From positions 180,797 through 244,796 of the forward strand of contig NZ_BOMG01000027.1 in NCBI RefSeq assembly GCF_016862075.1: a DNA stretch of 64,000 nucleotides, in the 5' to 3' direction. A program made the position numbers and the translations under genes. The stretch comes from Actinoplanes couchii (GTDB taxonomy: Bacteria > Actinomycetota > Actinomycetes > Mycobacteriales > Micromonosporaceae). Below are positions 35,208 through 43,702 of this stretch, one piece after another. Numbering within the stretch: position 1 is the first letter of the stretch; every line of letters begins with the position of its first letter. Under the pieces are notes generated by a model. The model did no database searches. It saw only the letters and a program-made list of their open reading frames with translations, and had not been told where the DNA came from.

Positions 35208-36854
35208 ATGAGACTCCCCATCTACGGCCCTCGCCTGCGCCGGGTCGCCCGCAACCAGTTCGGCTGGCGCAAGCTGCGCCCCGGGCAGTTCAAGCCGATG
35301 CGCGCCGTGCTGCGCCGCAAGGACGCCCTGGTGGTGCTCCCGACCGGGGCCGGGAAGTCGGCCATCTACCAGATCCCGGCGGTGCTGCTGCCCGGCCCGA
35401 CCGTGGTGATCTCCCCTCTGCTGGCCCTGCAGCAGGACCAGATCGCCGCCCTCAACGACCGCGGCGACGCCAAGATCCGCGCGGTCCGGATCAGCTCCCA
35501 GGAGACGGTGGCGCAGAAGCGCGAGGCGTTCGAGGCGCTGCGCCGGGGCGAGGCCGAGTTCCTCTTCATCACCCCCGAGCAGCTCACCGACCCGGAGCGG
35601 GTGGCCGAGGTGCGCGCGCTCAAACCCGGGCTGGTCGCCGTCGACGAGGCGCACTGCATCTCCGCCTGGGGACACGACTTCCGGCCGGACTACCTGGCCC
35701 TCGGCGACATGATCAAGCAGATCGGCCGGCCGCCGATCCTGGCCCTGACCGCCACCGCGTCCCCGCCGGTCCGTGAGGACATCATCGCCCGGCTGCGCCT
35801 GCACAAGCCCGAGATCCACGTGTCCGGGCTGGACCGGCGCAACCTGTTCCTCGAGGTGGCGTACTGCCCCGACGACAACTACCGGTGGCGCAAGCTGACC
35901 GGGATGCTCGACGAGGAGCAGCGGCCCGGCATCATCTACGTCGCCACCCGCCGCGCCGCCGAGGAACTCGCCGAGCGGCTCACCGACTCCGGCTACCCGG
36001 CCGAGTACTACCACGGCGGCATGCCCTCCGGCCTGCGCGAACAGCGCCACACCGACTTCAGCGACGACAAGGTCGACATCATGGTGGCGACCTCGGCGTT
36101 CGGCATGGGCATCGACAAGCCCAACATCCGCTGGGTCGCGCACGTGGCCCTGCCCGACTCCCCGGACAGCTACTTCCAGGAGATCGGCCGGGCCGGGCGG
36201 GACGGGGCGCCGGCCCGCGCGCTGTTGCTGTGGCGCTCCGAGGACGAGGCCATCCAGCGCTTCTTCCAGGGCGGCTCACCGTCCGAGGAGGAACTCCGCG
36301 ATCTCGCCGGTGAGCTGCACAAGGGCCCGGCCACCAAGACCGCGCTGCAGAAGACCACCGGGCTCGGCCCGCGCAAGCTGGGCCAGTACCTCAACCTGCT
36401 GGAACAGGTCGGCGCGGTGAACACCGGCAGCAAACTGACGGTCCCGGCCCGCGCGCCGCTCCCGGCCGCCGCGGCGGCGGCCGCCGTCGAGGAGTACGAG
36501 CGGCAGCAGGCGGTGGTCCGGTCGCGAACCGACATGATGCGCGCCTTCGCACAATCCCGGCAGTGCCGTACCGAGACGCTGCTGGCGTACTTCGGCGAGG
36601 ACCTGAAGAAGCCCTGCACCCACTGCGACAACTGCGCCGACGGCACCGCCCACGAGATCGCCGCCGCCGAGCCGGAGGGCCCGTTCCCGGTGCACAGCCA
36701 GGTCCGCCACGGCGAGTGGGGCACCGGCATGGTGATGAACTACGAGGAGGACCGGATGACGGTCCTATTCGACGAGGTCGGTTACAAGACGCTGTCGGTT
36801 CCGGTCGTCATCGAGAAGGAGTTGCTGAAGCTCGCCTCGAAGACCGGGCGCTAG
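35208..36854 (+). CDS. RecQ-family ATP-dependent DNA helicase
   Basis: 548-aa superfamily 2 helicase. Q-motif region WRKLRPGQFKPMRAVL, Walker A LPTGAGKS (44-51), DEAH (146-149) in DEAHCISAWGHDFRPDY, motif IV-VI ATSAFGMGIDKPNIR and EIGRAGRDG. A zinc site follows (CRTETLLAYFGEDLKKPC with CDNC), then a winged-helix part and a small C-terminal beta domain (RHGEWGTGMVMNY); no HRDC domain is seen. ATG 35208 begins MRLPIYGPRL. Role: replication-fork and recombination repair. Confidence 0.95.
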   Translation: MRLPIYGPRLRRVARNQFGWRKLRPGQFKPMRAVLRRKDALVVLPTGAGKSAIYQIPAVLLPGPTVVISPLLALQQDQIAALNDRGDAKIRAVRISSQETVAQKREAFEALRRGEAEFLFITPEQLTDPERVAEVRALKPGLVAVDEAHCISAWGHDFRPDYLALGDMIKQIGRPPILALTATASPPVREDIIARLRLHKPEIHVSGLDRRNLFLEVAYCPDDNYRWRKLTGMLDEEQRPGIIYVATRRAAEELAERLTDSGYPAEYYHGGMPSGLREQRHTDFSDDKVDIMVATSAFGMGIDKPNIRWVAHVALPDSPDSYFQEIGRAGRDGAPARALLLWRSEDEAIQRFFQGGSPSEEELRDLAGELHKGPATKTALQKTTGLGPRKLGQYLNLLEQVGAVNTGSKLTVPARAPLPAAAAAAAVEEYERQQAVVRSRTDMMRAFAQSRQCRTETLLAYFGEDLKKPCTHCDNCADGTAHEIAAAEPEGPFPVHSQVRHGEWGTGMVMNYEEDRMTVLFDEVGYKTLSVPVVIEKELLKLASKTGR

Positions 36855-37902
36855 AGCCCTTCGACGCGGCGCGCCAGGACCGCACCGCCACGACCGGCGC
36901 CGCGATCAGGACCGCCACCATGAACAGGTAGGGCGGCACGCCCATGCTCTGCGCGGCGACGTCGAACCCGTCCGCCCGCAGCAGCTCGGCGAGTCTCGCA
37001 TCGAGCGTGTCGTAGGACAGCACGTTGATCAGGATCAGCCAGACGGGGGTCGCCGCCACGAACAGGATCGCGGCGCCCCGAACCCTGGCCGGCAGGACCG
37101 GGATCGCGCACAGCAGCGCGGCCACCAGCAGCAGGACCGGCGCCCACCACAGGGCCGGGCCACCGATCTCGAAACCCGTGTACGCCACGTGCTCCACGGC
37201 GCCGTCGTCGCGCAGACCCCAGAAGCTCGAGTCGGGCATGACCGGGGCGGCCAGCAGCGCGAGCCCCGCGGTGATCCAGGTGGCCACCCGCAACTCGTGC
37301 GGGCCGGCCAGCACGAGAACCACCACCAGGGTCAGCGTCGCCACCCCGAGCACCGCCAGTCCCCAGCCGATCTTCGTCATGCTGGACAGCGCGGCGTCGC
37401 CCGCCGCGGGACCGGGTTGCACACCGGGCAGGCGTTGCGCCACGAGCTGGGCGTCCAGGTGGTCCAGCTTCAGGTACAGCGTGATCATCAGCGCGTTCAT
37501 CTGCGCGGCCGCCAGCAGGGCCGGCGGACCGGCCACCCGGCGCAGGGTGTGCCGGTACCGGATCAGGACACCTGTCAACAGGACCAGCAGCCCACTGTTG
37601 ACCGAGTACGCCAGCCAGTACACCGGCATGGCCGTGCCGTGCATCTCGAACAGCGTGACGATGTCGTCCCGCCCCGGATCCACGAACTCGACCCGGGCGC
37701 CGAAGAACAGCGCCACCGCGCCGGCGGTCGCCAGGAACACCAGACCGCGGGCCGGCCGTCCGGCAGGGCCGGCAGCTGTGCCGCGCCCGCTCCGGTGCGA
37801 CATCGCGAGCACCGCCAACAGCACCAGGGCGAGGACGACACCACCCACCGTCAGCGCCGTGACGATCGTGACTTCCGTCGGTGACGGCGCCAGGTAGTGC
37901 AT
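36808..37902 (-). CDS. Multi-helix membrane protein of unknown function
   Basis: 364 aa with about nine hydrophobic helices (for example VTALTVGGVVLALVLLAVLA, FLATAGAVALFFGA, VYWLAYSVNSGLLVLLTGVL). ATG 37902 has GGAGAGGAG upstream. No enzymatic motif or known family was recognised. The last 47 bp overlap the 3' end of the convergent RecQ gene, encoding a Ser/Arg-rich tail (SSARSSRRASATPSR) that may be a late extension. Confidence 0.8.
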   Translation of the reverse strand: MHYLAPSPTEVTIVTALTVGGVVLALVLLAVLAMSHRSGRGTAAGPAGRPARGLVFLATAGAVALFFGARVEFVDPGRDDIVTLFEMHGTAMPVYWLAYSVNSGLLVLLTGVLIRYRHTLRRVAGPPALLAAAQMNALMITLYLKLDHLDAQLVAQRLPGVQPGPAAGDAALSSMTKIGWGLAVLGVATLTLVVVLVLAGPHELRVATWITAGLALLAAPVMPDSSFWGLRDDGAVEHVAYTGFEIGGPALWWAPVLLLVAALLCAIPVLPARVRGAAILFVAATPVWLILINVLSYDTLDARLAELLRADGFDVAAQSMGVPPYLFMVAVLIAAPVVAVRSWRAASKGSSARSSRRASATPSR

Positions 37903-38144
37903 GAACGGAACTCCTCTCCACCTCCGCCGATCACGGCCTTGATCGAGGGAGCGCCGTCGCCGGCGGGGAAGGGTAACCCGGACCGGGGCGCCGGGAGGAT
38001 GGCCCGGGACACAGGGACCGGCCGGGAACCCCTTGCCGGTATTCACGGTGGGCGAAAGATCCACTCTGCGGGGAGCGCTCCCAGGAACGGTTGTGTGGGT
38101 ATGCAATCATGCGCACGTTGCCAGTTCGGGGGAGGCGGAACGCG

Positions 38145-39290
38145 GTGGCCGAGAAAGAGAAACGCCGATCGCCCTTATGGGCGCGCATCTGTGTCGGGCT
38201 CGGCGCCGGAGTGCTGCTGGTCTCCGGCGGGTCGCTCGTCGCCGGGCAGCAGCTCGTCGCCGGTTACTCCGGGAGGATCACCGACAACACGCTGCTCGAC
38301 CCGATCGAGCCGAAACCGGCCGAGGCCGCCACGGCCAAGGCCGACATCAACGGCCCGGTGAACATCCTGCTGGTCGGCATCGACCCGCGGGACGACCACA
38401 CCGCGCCGCTCTCCGACTCGATCCTGATCGCGCACGTCCCGCGCGACCGGCACAGCGCCTACATCTTCTCCATCCCCCGCGACCTGCGGGTGGACATCCC
38501 GGCGTTCGAGAAGTCCGGGACCGGCGCCGGCCGCGACAAGATCAACGCCGCGATGTCCTGGGGCAGCCGGCTCGGCAACAACAAGTACAGCGAGGCCCAG
38601 GGCTTCCAGCTGCTGGCCAAGACGGTCGGCAACGTCACCGGGGTCAAGAAGTTCGACGCCGGCGCGATCGTCAACTTCGGCGGCTTCCAGAAGATCGTCG
38701 AGGCGATGGGCGGCGTCGAGATGGTCATCGACATGGACGTCCAGTCCGAGCACCGCAAACCGGACGGCAAGATCCGGGACCGGCTGCCGGGCTGCCCGGT
38801 GACCTCGAACTGCAATCACCCGTACACCGGGCCGGCGAAGTTCTACAAGAAGAGCGACAAGCCGGTGAAGCTGAAGGCGTGGGAGGCGCTCGACTACGTG
38901 CGGCAGCGCTATCCGAACGTCAAGGGCGTCGACATGAGCGACTACGACCGGCAGCGGCACCAGCAGCAGTTCATCAAGGCCATCGCGAAGCAGGCGATGA
39001 GCCGCGACGTGGTCACCAACCCGGCGAAGCTGAGCGCGGTGATGGACGCGGCCGGCGGCTCGCTGACCTTCGCCGGCGGCGACCACACCGTGCTGGACTG
39101 GGCGGTCGAGCTGAAGGACCTCAACGTCGACGACATGGTCACCGTCAAACTGCCCGGCGGCGGCATCTACGACCCCGACTACAAGGGCGAGCAGTTCGCG
39201 GACGGTGTCGACGACTTCTTCAAGGCGGTCACCGAGGACCGGGTCGCGCCGTTCCTGCTGGACCACCCGGACTACGTCAACATGGACTGA
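38145..39290 (+). CDS. LytR-CpsA-Psr (LCP) family protein
   Basis: 381-aa membrane-anchored phosphotransferase that attaches polymers such as teichoic acid or arabinogalactan to peptidoglycan. N-terminal anchor (ICVGLGAGVLLVSGGSLVAG), then the LCP domain with NILLVGIDPRDD, ADSILIAHVPRD-like segment, SIPRDLRVDIP and the Arg-rich YVRQRYPN motif. GTG 38145 is used because GGGGGAGG lies 9 nt upstream; the frame is open to 38091. Confidence 0.93.
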   Translation: MAEKEKRRSPLWARICVGLGAGVLLVSGGSLVAGQQLVAGYSGRITDNTLLDPIEPKPAEAATAKADINGPVNILLVGIDPRDDHTAPLSDSILIAHVPRDRHSAYIFSIPRDLRVDIPAFEKSGTGAGRDKINAAMSWGSRLGNNKYSEAQGFQLLAKTVGNVTGVKKFDAGAIVNFGGFQKIVEAMGGVEMVIDMDVQSEHRKPDGKIRDRLPGCPVTSNCNHPYTGPAKFYKKSDKPVKLKAWEALDYVRQRYPNVKGVDMSDYDRQRHQQQFIKAIAKQAMSRDVVTNPAKLSAVMDAAGGSLTFAGGDHTVLDWAVELKDLNVDDMVTVKLPGGGIYDPDYKGEQFADGVDDFFKAVTEDRVAPFLLDHPDYVNMD

Positions 39291-39297
39291 CGGCCGG

Positions 39298-39969
39298 TCA
39301 GGCCACCGCCTTGCGGAACTCCTCCACCGCGAGGCCGGAGACCGGGCGGCCGTGCCCGAAGACGGCGTGCTCGAACTCCAGGTCGGCCAGCCGGGCCAGG
39401 CTCTCCCCGGCGCGGGCCGGATCGACGGTGACCGGGTGCGGCGGTCCGGAGACCTTGCCCCGGCGGCTGCCCGCGGCGTCCCCGGTGAAGAGCACACCCC
39501 CACTGCGATCCAGCAGGTACGACAGGTGACCGCGGGTGTGGCCCGGGGTGTGCAGGGCGGTGAACCCGGGCAGCGGCTCCGAGCCGTCGGCGGTGATCAG
39601 CTGGTCGATCTTCGTCGGGGTGACGGTGCCGATCGCCCGGGACATCAGTTTCGCGAGACGGCCCACCGGCTCGGCCGCCGGAACGTGCCCGGTGATCCAC
39701 GGCGCCTCGGCGGCGTGCGCGAAGACCCGGGCGCCGGTGCGCTCCCGCAGCTCGGCCAGGCCGCCGATGTGATCCGGGTGCCGGTGCGTGACCAGGATCG
39801 ACGTCACCTCGGCCAGCGACCGCCCGATCTTGCGCAGCCCGCGCTCGACGAGCGGCACCCGGCCGGGCAGCCCGGTGTCGACCAGCACCACCCCGTCGTC
39901 GGTGACGACCACGTGGACGTTGACATGTCCCAGGCGGAGCTCGAAGACCCCGTCCACCACCTCGCGCAC
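39298..39969 (-). CDS. Metallo-beta-lactamase-fold hydrolase
   Basis: 223-aa. Metal site THRHPDHIGG plus TPGHTRGHLSYLL, GDAAGS and GHGRPVS give the full set of ligands. Without a substrate-specific motif it can be a lactonase, thioesterase or glyoxalase-like enzyme. The GTG start is 1 nt from the stop of the large LuxR-type gene upstream, so the two are cotranscribed. Confidence 0.9.
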   Translation of the reverse strand: MREVVDGVFELRLGHVNVHVVVTDDGVVLVDTGLPGRVPLVERGLRKIGRSLAEVTSILVTHRHPDHIGGLAELRERTGARVFAHAAEAPWITGHVPAAEPVGRLAKLMSRAIGTVTPTKIDQLITADGSEPLPGFTALHTPGHTRGHLSYLLDRSGGVLFTGDAAGSRRGKVSGPPHPVTVDPARAGESLARLADLEFEHAVFGHGRPVSGLAVEEFRKAVA

Positions 39970-39970
39970 G

Positions 39971-42550
39971 TCATGATTCTGTCAGGCCCCGTTCCCGGGC
40001 CGCCGCCACCGCCGCCCGGCGGGTCGGTACCTCCAGTTTCGCCAGGATCGCGGCGACGTGCGCGTCCACCGTGCGCACCGACAGGACCAGGCGGCCGGCG
40101 ATCTCCGGATTGCTCAGCCCCTCGGCGAGCAGGCGCAGCACCTCCGCCTGACGGCCGGTCAGCCCGGCCGGGTTGTCCCGGGTGGCCGGCCGGGGACCGC
40201 GCGGGATCCGGGCCACGCCCAGGTCCCGGAGCCGGGCCCGGACCCGCCGCGCGAGCGGATCGGCGTCCAGCGCGTCGAGGATTCGGACCGCCGTGAGCAG
40301 GTCGTCGACCGTGTCGCTGTGACTCAGCGCGAGGGCCTGCTCGTACCGCGCACCGGCTCGGTCCCAGACTCGCGCCGCCTCGCGTGGCCCATCCGGATCA
40401 CCGCCGAGCAGGGCGTCGTACGGCGCGGAGACGGGCACGTCCGCGCCCAGCCGGCGCAGCCAGTAACCGAACGCGGCCAGCCGGCGGCCACCCTCCGCGG
40501 CCAGCACCCGCCGGTAGACCGGAACCAGCCGCGCCGCCTCGGCCGGATCACCACGCAGCCAGGCTGCCTCGGCCACCGCCGCCCCGGCCGGGCCGACCCG
40601 CTGCGCCTCACCGATGTCCCGGGCGATCTCCCACGACTCGGCGAGCAGGGCCGCGCCACCGGGACGGCCCCGCCGCAGCCGGGTCAGGCCGAGCACCGTC
40701 AGGGCCGGGCTGCGCATCACCCGCGGCGCGCCGTCCGCCCAGGCCGCGTGCCGGTCGGCCGCGTCCCACTCACCGAGCCGCAGATGCGCCACCGACCTGG
40801 TGATGTGCAGATACCGCAGAAAACCCAGGGTTTCGGTACGTTCGGCGAACGCGGTCCCCTCGGCCAGCAGCCGCACCGCCTCCCGCATCCGCAGGTCGTC
40901 GATCAGATGCCAGGCCAGGTTGGCGTACGCCCGGCCGGCGTGGTCGTTCTCCCCGGCGGCGAGCGCGACGGCCAGACTCTCCGTCAGCATCGTCTCGCCC
41001 CGCGGATCGCCCAGGTCCCAGAGCGCGTAACCGACGTTGTTCAGCGCGTGCGACAGCACCCCGGCGGTACCGGCCGCCCGGGCCAGGGTGATCGCCCGCC
41101 GCCCGACCGTGACGGCTGCGGCGGCCTGCCCGCCGAGCGCGTGCAACTGCGACCTGTTGCTCAGCCCGAACGCCAGCGCCGCGTCGTCGCCGGCTCGTTC
41201 CAGCACGTCAACGGCCTCGATCGCGGCGGTCTCGGCGAGCCGGCGGTCGCCGTGGTACCAGTGCACCCGGGAGAGCCGTCGCAGCGCGAGCCCGAGTGCG
41301 GCCGGCGCCGGGCCGGACGCCGCCCGGCGCAGCGCGACCGCCTCCCGCTGGGCGGTCACCGCCGGTTCGGCCAGGCCCAGCAGGTAACACTCCTCGGCGT
41401 ACGCCTCCAGCAGGTCCGCGCGCCGGTCCGGCGGGAACATCGCCCGGTGCTCCAGGACCAGGCGGTAGTGGGCGGCCGCCTCCCGGTGCGAACCGGCGGC
41501 GACCGCCTCGGCCGCGGCCTCCGGGGCACATCGGACGATCAGCGCGGTGTCGCCGCACTCGGCGGCGTGGTGCACGATCCGGGACAGGTCGGCGCCGCCG
41601 TGCCGCAGCAGCGCGGCCAGCACCGCCCGGTTCGCGGCGATCCGCCGGGACACCGGCATCGACGCGGCCACCGCCCGGCGCATCAGCTCGTGCCGGAACG
41701 CCACCCGGGCCGGCGTGACGGTCAGCAGGCCCCGGTCCTCGGCCGCCGCGACCGCCTCCAGTCCGCCCGGCACCACCGCCTCGACCAGCCACGACTCCAC
41801 CGCCGACGGGACCACCGCGAGGAATCCGAGCGCCTCCCGGCAGGGCTGGTCCACCGAGCGCAGCCGGGCGTACACCGCTTCGGCGACGGTCGCCGGGACA
41901 CCGTCGGCGTCGCCGGTGCCGAGGACCTCGGTGACGAAGAACGGATTGCCGGAGGTGACCGCGAAGACCCGGCCGGAGTCCAGGCCCCGGCCGGCGACCA
42001 GGCTGCGCACCGCGTCCTCGGAGAGCCGGGCCAGCGGCAACCGGCGCATCGGGGTGCTCGCCGCCAGCCCCAGCAGGCCGCGCAGCGGATGGTCGGCGCC
42101 GATCTCGTCGTCGCGGTAGGTGCCGACCATCACCACCGGCAGCGCGGCGATCCGCCGGACCAGGAACCGCAGCACGTCCAGGGTGGCCTCGTCGGCCCAG
42201 TGCAGATCCTCCATCACCAGCACGGTCGGGTGGCCGGGCCAGTCCAGCTCGGCCCGGAACGCCTCGAAGACCCGGCCGCGGTCGGAGGAGGCGAGCGCCT
42301 CGGTCAGCCCGGCGCCCACCTTGCCGACCAGGTCCCGCAACGGCCCCAGCACCCGCGGGGTGGCCAGGTCGTCGCAGTACCCGACGAGCAGCCGGCCCTC
42401 GGCCGGGAGCACCGAGCGGATCGCGTCGACCAGACTCGACTTGCCGATGCCCGCCTCGCCGGTGACCAGCACGACCGAACCGTGCCCGGCCAGGGCCCGC
42501 CGGGCGACCGCGCCCAGCTCGTGCTCCCGCTCCAGCAGGATCCGGCCCAT
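39971..42550 (-). CDS. LuxR-family ATP-binding regulator (LAL type)
   Basis: 859-aa transcription factor. An N-terminal AAA ATPase has Walker A GEAGIGKSS (31-39) and Walker B VLVMEDLHWAD, then a ~500-aa TPR-like helical region (YHGDRRLAETAAIEAVDVLE) and a C-terminal LuxR helix-turn-helix (LTGRQAEVLRLLAEGLSNPEIAGRL). LALs sense inducers through the helical domain and activate catabolic or secondary-metabolite genes. Here it drives, or is coupled to, the hydrolase downstream. Confidence 0.93.
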   Translation of the reverse strand: MGRILLEREHELGAVARRALAGHGSVVLVTGEAGIGKSSLVDAIRSVLPAEGRLLVGYCDDLATPRVLGPLRDLVGKVGAGLTEALASSDRGRVFEAFRAELDWPGHPTVLVMEDLHWADEATLDVLRFLVRRIAALPVVMVGTYRDDEIGADHPLRGLLGLAASTPMRRLPLARLSEDAVRSLVAGRGLDSGRVFAVTSGNPFFVTEVLGTGDADGVPATVAEAVYARLRSVDQPCREALGFLAVVPSAVESWLVEAVVPGGLEAVAAAEDRGLLTVTPARVAFRHELMRRAVAASMPVSRRIAANRAVLAALLRHGGADLSRIVHHAAECGDTALIVRCAPEAAAEAVAAGSHREAAAHYRLVLEHRAMFPPDRRADLLEAYAEECYLLGLAEPAVTAQREAVALRRAASGPAPAALGLALRRLSRVHWYHGDRRLAETAAIEAVDVLERAGDDAALAFGLSNRSQLHALGGQAAAAVTVGRRAITLARAAGTAGVLSHALNNVGYALWDLGDPRGETMLTESLAVALAAGENDHAGRAYANLAWHLIDDLRMREAVRLLAEGTAFAERTETLGFLRYLHITRSVAHLRLGEWDAADRHAAWADGAPRVMRSPALTVLGLTRLRRGRPGGAALLAESWEIARDIGEAQRVGPAGAAVAEAAWLRGDPAEAARLVPVYRRVLAAEGGRRLAAFGYWLRRLGADVPVSAPYDALLGGDPDGPREAARVWDRAGARYEQALALSHSDTVDDLLTAVRILDALDADPLARRVRARLRDLGVARIPRGPRPATRDNPAGLTGRQAEVLRLLAEGLSNPEIAGRLVLSVRTVDAHVAAILAKLEVPTRRAAVAAARERGLTES

Positions 42551-42646
42551 GCCGCGGAGTCTAGGTTCCGGAATGGGTGACTCCGCTGCCCGAGCTAGGT
42601 AGCCGACACGGATTCACCCGGGCCGGTACCCGCATAGAACAGAGGC

Positions 42647-43702
42647 ATGACAGTCAACGAAGCGAAACTGATGGAGTTCGTGCACCGGTTCGTCGGGGAC
42701 CTGGGCGCGACGATGGCGGCCGGCGGGATCGTGATCGGCGACCGGCTCGGGCTGTACCGGGCGCTGGCCGACAGCCCGGCGCTGCCGGAGGAGCTGGCCG
42801 CCCGGACCCGGACGTCGGCCCGGTACGTCGAGGAGTGGCTGCGGGGCCAGGCCGCCGGCGGTTACGTCGAGTACGACCCGGCGAGCGGGCGCTATTCGCT
42901 CACCCCGGAGCAGGCGTTCGCGCTGACCGATCCGGACGGGCCGATCTTCGCGCCCGGCGCGTTCCAGCTGGCGCTCGGCGCCCTGCGGGCGGAGCCGCGG
43001 ATCACCGAGGCGTTCCGGACCGGCGCCGGGCTGGGCTGGGACCGGCACGACGACGACGTGTTCGCCGGGTGTGAACGGTTCTTCCGGCCCGGATACAGGG
43101 CCCACCTGGTCGCCGAATGGCTTCCGGCTCTCGACGGGGCCGAGGAGCGACTGCACGCCGGGGTACGGGTGGCCGACGTCGGCTGTGGACACGGGGCGTC
43201 CACGGTGCTGATGGCGCGGGCGTACCCGAAGTCGGTGTTCACCGGGTCGGATCCGCACCACGGGTCGATCGACCAGGCCCGGAAGCGGGCCGCCGACGCC
43301 GGGCTGGACGGCCGGGCCGGTTTCGAGGTGGCGGGCGCCCAGTCGTTCGGCGGCGGCCCCTACGACCTGGTGACCACGTTCGACGCCCTGCACGACATGG
43401 GCGACCCGCTCGGCGCCGCCCGGCACGTGCGCTCCCAGCTCACCCCGGACGGCATCTGGATGATCGTGGAACCGGCGGCCGGGGCCTCGGTGGCCGACAA
43501 CCTGAACCCGGTCGGCCGGGTCTACTACTCGTTCTCGGCGTTCCTGTGCGTGCCGAACGCGCTGTCCCAGGACGGCGGCTGGTCACTGGGCGCGCAGGCC
43601 GGCGAGGAACCGGTCGGCCGCCTGGCCCGGGACGCCGGTTTCACCCGGTTCCGCCGGGTGGCCGAGACCCCGTTCAACATCGTGTACGAGGCCCGGCCCT
43701 AG
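42647..43702 (+). CDS. SAM-dependent methyltransferase with winged-helix N-terminus
   Basis: 351 aa. N-terminal domain (GDRLGLYRALADSPALPEEL) is a degenerate winged helix as in O-methyltransferase-like regulators, and motif I ADVGCGHGASTVLMARAYP binds SAM. The family is common in actinobacteria and rarely assigned a substrate. ATG 42647 with AGAGG just upstream. It converges on the HXXEE remnant and shares CTAG as both genes' stop codons. Confidence 0.9.
   Translation: MTVNEAKLMEFVHRFVGDLGATMAAGGIVIGDRLGLYRALADSPALPEELAARTRTSARYVEEWLRGQAAGGYVEYDPASGRYSLTPEQAFALTDPDGPIFAPGAFQLALGALRAEPRITEAFRTGAGLGWDRHDDDVFAGCERFFRPGYRAHLVAEWLPALDGAEERLHAGVRVADVGCGHGASTVLMARAYPKSVFTGSDPHHGSIDQARKRAADAGLDGRAGFEVAGAQSFGGGPYDLVTTFDALHDMGDPLGAARHVRSQLTPDGIWMIVEPAAGASVADNLNPVGRVYYSFSAFLCVPNALSQDGGWSLGAQAGEEPVGRLARDAGFTRFRRVAETPFNIVYEARP

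Noticed and set aside
40058..42580. An 840-codon plus-strand frame opposite the LuxR-type regulator.
   Set aside because: The minus-strand gene has Walker motifs and a LuxR helix-turn-helix; the plus frame has no domain and unnatural composition.
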